64,000 bases of DNA, taken from assembly GCF_025398735.1 (NCBI RefSeq), contig NZ_CP104694.1:1265001-1329000 (forward strand), read 5' to 3'. The notes under the pieces are model-generated. The model was not told the DNA's origin, ran no database searches, and saw nothing but the letters and a program-made list of their open reading frames with translations. Positions 48,889-55,346 of the stretch are shown piece after piece (within the stretch, counting starts at the first letter, position 1; each line of letters opens with the position of its first letter). The position numbers and the translations under genes are program-made. The stretch is from Tahibacter amnicola. Its GTDB lineage: Bacteria; Pseudomonadota; Gammaproteobacteria; Xanthomonadales; Rhodanobacteraceae.

Positions 48889-48921
48889 GGCCGGGTGGGT
48901 GAGAACCTACCCGGCCTTTTT
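48889..48921 (+). terminator. Intrinsic terminator after the permease gene
   Basis: An 11-bp stem (GGCCGGGTGGG with CCTACCCGGCC, one G-T pair) and TTTTT tract lie 30 bases after the permease stop codon. It separates the permease genes from the biosynthetic operon that begins at 49619. Confidence 0.9.
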
Positions 48922-49028
48922 CGTCTTAAGCCCCCGGTGATTCCTGGTCGCGTCCTGCGCGTTGCGGCATTTGCGCAGCGTTGCGGCAGATTGCCGCGGG
49001 TGTGTCCTGTCCCGTTGTCGCAGCGCGG

Positions 49029-49048
49029 GCATGCAATCGTATGCATGC
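49029..49048. promoter_or_regulatory. Inverted repeat GCATGCA-N6-TGCATGC
   Basis: Two perfectly complementary 7-base arms (49029-49035 and 49042-49048) with a 6-base spacer. The dyad is the size of a dimeric repressor operator. It is 570 bases upstream of the operon start, so a direct role is uncertain. Confidence 0.35.
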
Positions 49049-49382
49049 GGGTCCAGTGGTCGCGGAGTTGTCCGGATATGGAATTCTAAATGGCTTTCAC
49101 AACACGCATTTTGCGCCCGGCACGCTGCTGCATGCATTTTTGGTGCAAGCAGCACGCAGATGCCGGTGCCGTTTAGCATTGTTCGCTTTGTGAACGGATT
49201 GGCGTTTTTGTGAGTGCACCGGGCGTCGTCCTTTAACCGGAGTGTGCCTTCGCGGCACTTAACAGGAAGTTGCCTGTCCCACAAGGGTTTCGTCTCGGCG
49301 CGATGACCGTTCGGGTCGCCGCAAACATGCAGATACGTGATATGGGCGCCGCCTTCTTTGCGCTTGTTGCAATGTGAAGTAA

Positions 49383-49413
49383 GCAACATGCGGCGCGTTA
49401 ATCGATATGTTGC
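49383..49413. promoter_or_regulatory. Inverted repeat GCAACAT-N17-ATGTTGC
   Basis: Two perfectly complementary 7-base arms (49383-49389, 49407-49413). GTTGC at 49366 also pairs with the first arm, so alternative hairpins are possible in the RNA. It lies about 205 bases upstream of the operon's first gene, a plausible place for an operator or leader structure. Confidence 0.35.
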
Positions 49414-49618
49414 GTGTCTCTCAATTTGCGACTTGTGCCCGAAATGATCTGGCACTTCCGCGGGTCCTTTTGCGTATCCGTGCCAGAGGTGTCAGAGGTA
49501 TTGACGCTTTCGCCAACAGGCAGGAATGACCGGTGGTATGCGCCAGGACGTAGTCGGATGGTTGTCATCGTAGAACCGGTTCATGGGAATGGTGCTAATT
49601 CACTGGAGTAATGCGGTC

Positions 49619-50197
49619 ATGAAGAATCCCTACGACGAAAACAAGATGGTGGCGCTGGTTCAGGCCACTCTGCAGAACGTGCTCGGCCTTGGCGCTGACG
49701 AGATCACTCCTGACTCGGCCATCGGCGACGACCTGGGCGCCGAGTCGCTCGACTTCGTCGAGATGCGCTACAGCCTGGAGCGCCAGCTGGGTATCGTGCT
49801 GCCGCAGCGCAGCGTGCTCGATCACTACGCTGCCGCTGCCGGTGATCCACAGGCGCCCTATGACAACGGTCGTCTCAGCCAGGCAGGCGCAGTCGCGCTG
49901 CAGAAGAGCTTCTTCGCCTACTCGTCGGAGCAGGCGTCGGCCGGTATGTATCCGGCGCAGGTGATGGGCAACGCCACCGTGCGCAACTGGGCGCTGCTGT
50001 GCCTGCGCATCCTCGATCACCTGCCGGAGAAGTGCCCGGACTGCCAGCACACGACGGCGGTTGCCGCGCCGTCCGGCAAGCCTGTCTGCGCCGGCTGCAA
50101 TGCGCCGCTCAAACCCCTGAGCGGCGACGAGGCGATCGCCGCGTCCATGGCGGCGCTGGTTGCCCCCCGGCAGCGTGAGGAAGTCGCCGCCGCGTAA
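49619..50197 (+). CDS. Acyl carrier protein with C-terminal zinc-ribbon-like tail
   Basis: A 192-residue protein. Residues 1-75 are an acyl carrier domain; the phosphopantetheine attachment motif is DDLGAESLDFVEM with Ser43. After a helical linker comes a four-cysteine module, CPDCQH (C129, C132) and CAGC (C147, C150), spaced like a zinc ribbon or rubredoxin knuckle. Ordinary bacterial ACPs are about 80 residues and have no such tail, so this is unusual. The chosen ATG has GGAG ten bases upstream (at 49605); an ATG at 49583 gives a longer, poorer start. It opens the operon, and the ketosynthase gene follows after 105 bases. It presumably carries the growing chain. Confidence 0.85.
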   Translation: MKNPYDENKMVALVQATLQNVLGLGADEITPDSAIGDDLGAESLDFVEMRYSLERQLGIVLPQRSVLDHYAAAAGDPQAPYDNGRLSQAGAVALQKSFFAYSSEQASAGMYPAQVMGNATVRNWALLCLRILDHLPEKCPDCQHTTAVAAPSGKPVCAGCNAPLKPLSGDEAIAASMAALVAPRQREEVAAA

Positions 50198-50302
50198 CAC
50201 CGTTCCCCGCTGACTACCGCAGTCGTTCCTGCCCGTCGCGTCGAAATGGCGCGGCGCAGGTTTCTGCATCTTCGTGATTGCCATCTGCTCGGATGAAGGG
50301 CC

Positions 50303-51613
50303 ATGTATTCCGAAACTGAAATAGAACCGCAGGAAGTCGTCGTCACCGGCGTGGGTGTGGTGTGTGCCGGTACGCTGGGCGCGCAGGCGCTGTTTGACCG
50401 GCTGGCTGGTGGCCAGACCCTGATACGCGACAACGCCGAACTGACCAGCATGGGTTTCGGCAATCCCGCCTGCGCCTTCGTCGACGAGGTGACCTGGAGC
50501 CGCGTCGACGCGCTGATTGGCCAGGTGGAGCCCGAATGGGGCGGCCAGACGCGCCTGGCGATGGCGGCCGCAACGATGGCCTGGCAGCAGGCGGGACTTG
50601 GCGGTTCGGTCGAGAATCATGGCGGCGTGTTCCTCGCCAGCAACCGTCAGCTGTTTGACGAACATGCCATCGCCGAACTGGCGCCCATGCTGGATGTGCA
50701 CGGCGAATCGATCGACTTCGATGCCTATCTGGATGCGCTGGTCGAAGCGGACCGCCGCAGCATCGAGCACCACTATTTCCACAAACAGCAGGATCTGGCC
50801 ACGCTCGCGCTGGCGCGTCGCTTCGGCCTGCAGGAGCACCACGGTGCCCACGGCGAAGCCTGTGCCGCCGGCGCGATGGCGATCGGTGCGGCCGCCCAGC
50901 AGATCCGGTCAGGCCTGATCGACGTGGCCCTCGCCGGCGCGACCGAGACGCCGTGCAACTTCATGACCTTCGTCGCCTTCAACGGCGTGGGCGCGCTGGC
51001 CGACGGCAGCAGCGTGCAGGGTGCGGCGATCAGCCGCCCGTTCGACCGCGAACGCTATGGCTTCGTGATGGGCGAGGGCAGCGCCTTCCTGGTGCTCGAA
51101 TCGGCCGAGCATGCGCGCCAGCGCGGCGCGCGGATCCTGGCGCGGGTGAAGGGTTTTGCCGGGGTGCTGGAAGCGCACCGCATCACTTCCAGCGATGCCG
51201 ATGGCACCGAGTACGCACGCTGTATCCGGCTGGCATTGGAAGATGCGGGTTTGACGCCGGCCGATATCGACCACGTCAACGCCCACGGCACCTCGACGCC
51301 GACCAACGACGCCTGCGAGGCAATGGCGCTCAAGCAGGTCTTTGGCGAGCGCATCGGCCAGGTGCCGGTCACGGCGAACAAGTCTGCGCTGGGCCATTCC
51401 CTCGCCAACAGCGGCGCGGTCGAGGCCGTGCTGTCGGTGCTGTCGCTGGAGAACCAGCTGTTGTTGCCGACGGCCAACTACTGCGAGCCCGACGAGGCGT
51501 GTTCCGGGCTGGACGTGGTGACGCAGCCGCGGCCGATGAAGGTCCGGCGCGTGCTGAGCAATTCGTTTGGTTTCGGCGGCGCCAATGTCTCGCTGATCCT
51601 GGAGGCCGCGTGA
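50303..51613 (+). CDS. Beta-ketoacyl-ACP synthase, intact (KS1)
   Basis: A 436-residue ketosynthase of the FabF type that condenses an extender unit with the ACP-bound chain. All catalytic residues are visible: Cys187 in HGEACAAGA, His328 in NAHGTSTP, Lys360 in TANKSALGHS and His365. The end has the usual SNSFGFGGANVSLIL. Its stop overlaps the ATG of the following partner gene (TGATG), so the two are coupled. It is best seen as the active half of a heterodimer with the next protein. Confidence 0.93.
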   Translation: MYSETEIEPQEVVVTGVGVVCAGTLGAQALFDRLAGGQTLIRDNAELTSMGFGNPACAFVDEVTWSRVDALIGQVEPEWGGQTRLAMAAATMAWQQAGLGGSVENHGGVFLASNRQLFDEHAIAELAPMLDVHGESIDFDAYLDALVEADRRSIEHHYFHKQQDLATLALARRFGLQEHHGAHGEACAAGAMAIGAAAQQIRSGLIDVALAGATETPCNFMTFVAFNGVGALADGSSVQGAAISRPFDRERYGFVMGEGSAFLVLESAEHARQRGARILARVKGFAGVLEAHRITSSDADGTEYARCIRLALEDAGLTPADIDHVNAHGTSTPTNDACEAMALKQVFGERIGQVPVTANKSALGHSLANSGAVEAVLSVLSLENQLLLPTANYCEPDEACSGLDVVTQPRPMKVRRVLSNSFGFGGANVSLILEAA

Positions 51614-52749
51614 TGCATGCGCGCGTTGCACTGCGCCGCCCGTCGATCCGTTCGGCGTTCGGCAACGACTGGCAGCAGGTGATCGCCTCACTGGCATCAC
51701 CGCCACCGTTGCAGGCGCCGCCATGGCCCGACGCGCACACGCTCGGCATCGAGGGCGTTCGCGCTGCCGGAGAGCCGGACCTCAAATCACTGGGGCTGGA
51801 CCGCAAGCTCTCACGCACGATGGAGAAACAGTCGCGCCTGATGCTTGCGGCAGCGGCCGACACGGCCGGCATCGCAGAAGTGGAGCAGCGCGCACAAACC
51901 GGCCTGTATCTGGGGCTGCCCATGGTGGATGAGCCGATTCCCACCTGGTCGGCGCTGCAGAACTGGCACGAGGATGGCCGGCGCACCCCGTTCGGCGTGC
52001 ACCTGCAGCGGGAAACACCGCCGTTTTCCGGGTTGTCGATGCTCAACAGCTCGGCCGCGGCGCACATCGCGTCGACCTTGCGCATCAGCGGCAGCCTCGC
52101 GGTGTACTCGGCCTTCGCCGACGCGGGACTGAATGCGCTGATTGACGGCGCCTGCGCGGTCGCGGAGGGCGACTGCGACGAGGCCCTTGTGGGAGCCGTA
52201 TCGCCCAAGCTCGATCCCTTGCTGCCCGTGCAACTGGCGGCGTGGGATCTTTCCCCTGCACGCCTTCCGCCCGCGGAGGCCGCCGGCTGCGTGATGCTCG
52301 AGCACGCCGCCGCTGAAGATGATGTCCTGCTGCTGGGATATGCGCGCGGCTTCGAACGCCATCGGCTGCAGGGTGAAGAAGTTCTGGGCAGCCTGATCGA
52401 CGCGGCGCTCGCCATGGCGTCGCGCCGCAACGAGGACATCGGTTGGTTGCTGTACTCGGCGCCCTGGCATTCGGCGCAGGTCGTCGCACTGGGGCGCGTC
52501 CTCGACGCGCGCTGGCAGCTGGATACGCCACCGCGATTCGCCGTCGAGCGTGTATTCGGCCGACTGGGTCCGGCGGCTGCCCTGGTGGCCGCCAACCTGG
52601 CCGTGACCGGCCTGCGCGAAGGCCGCTGCTGGAGTTCCAACGGACGCGCCGCTGAGGCGCGTCCGCTAGTCGCGCGCAATGCATTGGTCATCACCCTGGC
52701 GCCGCTCGGACAGTGCGCGGTCGCCGTGCTTGGCGGAGGTGACGCATGA
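51613..52749 (+). CDS. Ketosynthase-like partner lacking the catalytic cysteine (KS1')
   Basis: A 378-residue degenerate ketosynthase. Aligned with KS1 the nucleophile position reads YSAFADAGLNA, with Ala169 in place of cysteine; the HGT and NKS..GH motifs are not recognisable. It still keeps the fold pattern (EGDCDEALVGAVSPKLD). This is the layout of a chain-length factor, which dimerises with an active ketosynthase and sets chain length, as known in type II polyketide and aryl polyene systems. It is overlapped on both sides by ketosynthase genes. A role as decarboxylase or scaffold is possible. Confidence 0.8.
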   Translation: MHARVALRRPSIRSAFGNDWQQVIASLASPPPLQAPPWPDAHTLGIEGVRAAGEPDLKSLGLDRKLSRTMEKQSRLMLAAAADTAGIAEVEQRAQTGLYLGLPMVDEPIPTWSALQNWHEDGRRTPFGVHLQRETPPFSGLSMLNSSAAAHIASTLRISGSLAVYSAFADAGLNALIDGACAVAEGDCDEALVGAVSPKLDPLLPVQLAAWDLSPARLPPAEAAGCVMLEHAAAEDDVLLLGYARGFERHRLQGEEVLGSLIDAALAMASRRNEDIGWLLYSAPWHSAQVVALGRVLDARWQLDTPPRFAVERVFGRLGPAAALVAANLAVTGLREGRCWSSNGRAAEARPLVARNALVITLAPLGQCAVAVLGGGDA

Positions 52750-54053
52750 ACGCGCGTCGTGTCGTCGTTACCGGCCTCGGCGCGGTGACGGGCTTGGGCC
52801 TGGGCTGGCGCCCGCTCTGGAACGGGCTGTGCGAAGGTCGCTCGGCGATCGCGCCCTGGTCACTGGAAGGCGTTGCGGACTTCCCTGTGAAGTACGCCGC
52901 GCCGGTGGATTGGGACGCCTTCAGTGCGGCGCATCGCCACGCCGACTGGTGGGACCAGCCGATGGAGCGTCGCAGCCGCTTCGGCATGGCTGCCGTCGAC
53001 GAGGCCATCGCGGACGCGGGCGATTCGCTACTGGCGAGCCCTGCGATGCGCGTGGGCGTTGCGATCGGCTCGGGTGTGCCCGAACGCGATCCGGCCGACA
53101 TGTTGCTGGCGATGCAGGCCGACGGCCCTTCGTGGGCCGAACTCTATCGGCGCGTCGATGCGCTCAATCCGCACAGCGGCCTGGTCAACAGCAACGATCA
53201 CCTGGCCGCGCGCGCGGCACGTACCCTGCGCGCCGCAGGACCAGTGATTCACTTCTCGACCGCCTGTGCGGGCGCGGCGCACGCCATCGGCCACGGATTC
53301 CGCATGATCCGTCGCGGCGAAGTCGACGTCATGCTGGTCGGCGGCGCTGACTCGGTACTCAACCTCTCGACGATGGTCGGGCTCCACCTGCTCGGCGCGC
53401 CCTCGGTCGCCGACCAGTTCGGAACCGCGCTGTCGCGACCGTTCGACCGTGACCGCTCCGGTTTCGTCGCCGCCGAAGGCGCGGCCATGCTGGTGCTGGA
53501 GAGCGAGGAATCGGCGCGTGCACGTGGTGCCCGCATCTACGCGGAAATCGCCGGCTTTGGCAGCGCGCTGGACGCGTACCGGATCACGGCCCCGCATCCC
53601 AATGGCGACGGTGCCGCCATGGCCATGCAGCGGGCGCTGCGTGATGCGCAGCTGTCACCGCACACCATTGACCATATCAATGCGCACGGCACGTCGACAC
53701 CGCTGAACGACCCGGCCGAAACCCTGGCGATCAAGCGTGTGTTCGCCGAGCACGAGCACTATCGATCCATCGCGGTGTCGTCGAACAAGTCGATGATCGG
53801 ACACCTGATCGCCGCCGCGGGCGCACCCGAATGCGTAGCAACGGTGCTCGCCGTGGCCGATGGAAAGGTGCCGCCGACGCTGAACCTGAGCCAGCCGGAT
53901 GCCAGCTGCGACCTGGACTACGTCCCCGGGACCCGGGCCCGCCAGCGCACGGTTCGCGCGGCACTGAGCAACTCCTTCGGATTTGGCGGCCTCAACGCCG
54001 TGATCGCCGTGAGAGCACATCCGGACGCCGGGGAGTTACGTCATGCGAGCTGA
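52746..54053 (+). CDS. Beta-ketoacyl-ACP synthase, intact (KS2)
   Basis: A 435-residue FabF-type ketosynthase with Cys174 in HFSTACAGAAHAIG, His314 in NAHGTSTPLND, Lys348 in SSNKSMIGHL and His353. The C-terminal SNSFGFGGLNAVIAV is standard. It starts within the stop of the preceding degenerate gene (ATGA) and ends overlapping the next degenerate one by eleven bases. It differs clearly from KS1, so the operon has two distinct active ketosynthases. Confidence 0.93.
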   Translation: MNARRVVVTGLGAVTGLGLGWRPLWNGLCEGRSAIAPWSLEGVADFPVKYAAPVDWDAFSAAHRHADWWDQPMERRSRFGMAAVDEAIADAGDSLLASPAMRVGVAIGSGVPERDPADMLLAMQADGPSWAELYRRVDALNPHSGLVNSNDHLAARAARTLRAAGPVIHFSTACAGAAHAIGHGFRMIRRGEVDVMLVGGADSVLNLSTMVGLHLLGAPSVADQFGTALSRPFDRDRSGFVAAEGAAMLVLESEESARARGARIYAEIAGFGSALDAYRITAPHPNGDGAAMAMQRALRDAQLSPHTIDHINAHGTSTPLNDPAETLAIKRVFAEHEHYRSIAVSSNKSMIGHLIAAAGAPECVATVLAVADGKVPPTLNLSQPDASCDLDYVPGTRARQRTVRAALSNSFGFGGLNAVIAVRAHPDAGELRHAS

Positions 54054-55329
54054 TCTACCGCCCGTCGCGATCACGGGAATCGGCAGTGTTCTTCCCAGTG
54101 GTGCGGGTGTCGCACCTCACTGGCAGCAGTGGTGCGAGGACACGCCTGCGCTGGGTGCCTTCGGGCACGCCCTGTTCCGCACCCAGCGCATTACGGTCTA
54201 CGGTGGTATCGCCGCCGGTCTGCGCAGGGACGCGCTGGAGTCCGTGCCGTTCAAGTTGCGCCGCTACAGCACCGAGCCGTCGCAATGGGCGGTGCATGCG
54301 GCCGGCCAGGCGATCGCCGATGCGGCGCTGGACTGGGACAGCGTCGCCGAAGACCGTCGTGGCCTGTTCTCCGGTCAAGGGGATTACACCCAGCCGGATA
54401 TCGGCTCGGTGCGCGCCGCCGTGCTGGCCGCGCGGCAACCGGGCGGAAATATCGACTACAACGCGCTCGGCCGGCTGGCCCTGTCCCGGCGCGGCGCCGA
54501 CCCGTTCATCTCGATCAAGGGCCTGGCGAACAACGCCCTGGCACTGGTCAGCCTGACGTTCCGCTGCCGCGGTGTTGGCGCGGCGTATGTGCAGAACGAA
54601 GCGGCGGGCATCGCCGCACTGCGTCGCGCTGTTTTCGAGCTGTCGCATGGCCATTGCGACATCGCGCTGGTGGTTGCCTGCGGCAGCTACGCCGAACCCT
54701 TCACGTTGGCGGAACTGTGGGGCCGCGGCCTGCTCGGACAGGATGGCGCCATTCCCGACCGGCTAGCCGCCTTCGACCAGAAGGCCAGCGGTACCGTACT
54801 GGGCGAGGGCGCGGTGGCGCTGCTGCTGGAGCGTCCCGCGGATGCGCGGGCGCGCGGCGCACGCACGCACGCGCTTGTGCATGGGGCGAAAAGCTACGCC
54901 GCGCGCATCAATCGCCTGGAAAACCACACGGATCACGGCGCCGAACTCGGCTATCGCAGCGTGGCGCGCCACCTGCCAACCCTGGAAGGGCCGGTTGCGG
55001 TGATGGCCGACGGGCGCGGCCATCCCGCGCTGGACCGCTTCGAGGCAGGGCAGATCCAGGCCGCGGTACCGGAGGCGGTGCCCGTGTCGTCCGCGCGCGC
55101 TATCACCGGCGTAGTGCCGGCTGCCGGTGCCCTGGCTGACCTGGCCCTGGCAACACAGGTATTGGCGAATGACCAACTCCCGGCCATTCCAGGCCTGGAC
55201 CAGCCTGTGCTCGCCGGACCCGACTGGGTGCGGGCGACGCCACGCACGGGCCGCTTTGAACATGTGCTCTGCCTGCAGCAGGGCTTCTCCGGATTCTTCT
55301 CCGCCGTCACGGTAAGCCGCGCGGCCTGA
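54043..55329 (+). CDS. Ketosynthase-like partner with Glu at the nucleophile position (KS2')
   Basis: A 428-residue degenerate ketosynthase. The nucleophile position is Glu186 in AAYVQNEAAGIAAL; the catalytic histidine motif is replaced (MADGRGHP) and the NKS..GH motif is lost. The fold is otherwise kept (SHGHCDIALVVACGS, ASGTVLGEGAVALLLE). In type II polyketide chain-length factors the cysteine is usually glutamine; here glutamate is unusual. It overlaps KS2 by eleven bases and is the likely heterodimer partner. Start is the ATG inside the KS2 end. Confidence 0.8.
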   Translation: MRADLPPVAITGIGSVLPSGAGVAPHWQQWCEDTPALGAFGHALFRTQRITVYGGIAAGLRRDALESVPFKLRRYSTEPSQWAVHAAGQAIADAALDWDSVAEDRRGLFSGQGDYTQPDIGSVRAAVLAARQPGGNIDYNALGRLALSRRGADPFISIKGLANNALALVSLTFRCRGVGAAYVQNEAAGIAALRRAVFELSHGHCDIALVVACGSYAEPFTLAELWGRGLLGQDGAIPDRLAAFDQKASGTVLGEGAVALLLERPADARARGARTHALVHGAKSYAARINRLENHTDHGAELGYRSVARHLPTLEGPVAVMADGRGHPALDRFEAGQIQAAVPEAVPVSSARAITGVVPAAGALADLALATQVLANDQLPAIPGLDQPVLAGPDWVRATPRTGRFEHVLCLQQGFSGFFSAVTVSRAA

Positions 55330-55346
55330 CCACTATCGAGGATTGC

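Larger units (their letters stand above)
48922..49618. other. Long non-coding leader before the ketosynthase operon
   Basis: About 700 bases with no convincing gene; short frames on both strands lack ribosome binding sites and sensible translations. It is visibly less GC-rich than the flanking genes. Two inverted repeats lie in it (49029-49048 and 49383-49413). A TTGACG hexamer at 49501 resembles a -35 element but no convincing -10 element is seen at the right distance. The region probably holds the operon promoter and control sites. Confidence 0.55.

Noticed and set aside
49501-49529. TTGACG as a -35 promoter element of the biosynthetic operon
   Set aside because: The hexamer 17 bases later (GAATGA) does not resemble a -10 element, so no promoter is claimed.
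52045-52060. LNSSAAAHIAS in KS1' as a serine in place of the catalytic cysteine
   Set aside because: Alignment anchored on EGDCDEALVGAV places the nucleophile position 23 residues later, at Ala169; the serine pair lies in the preceding helix.
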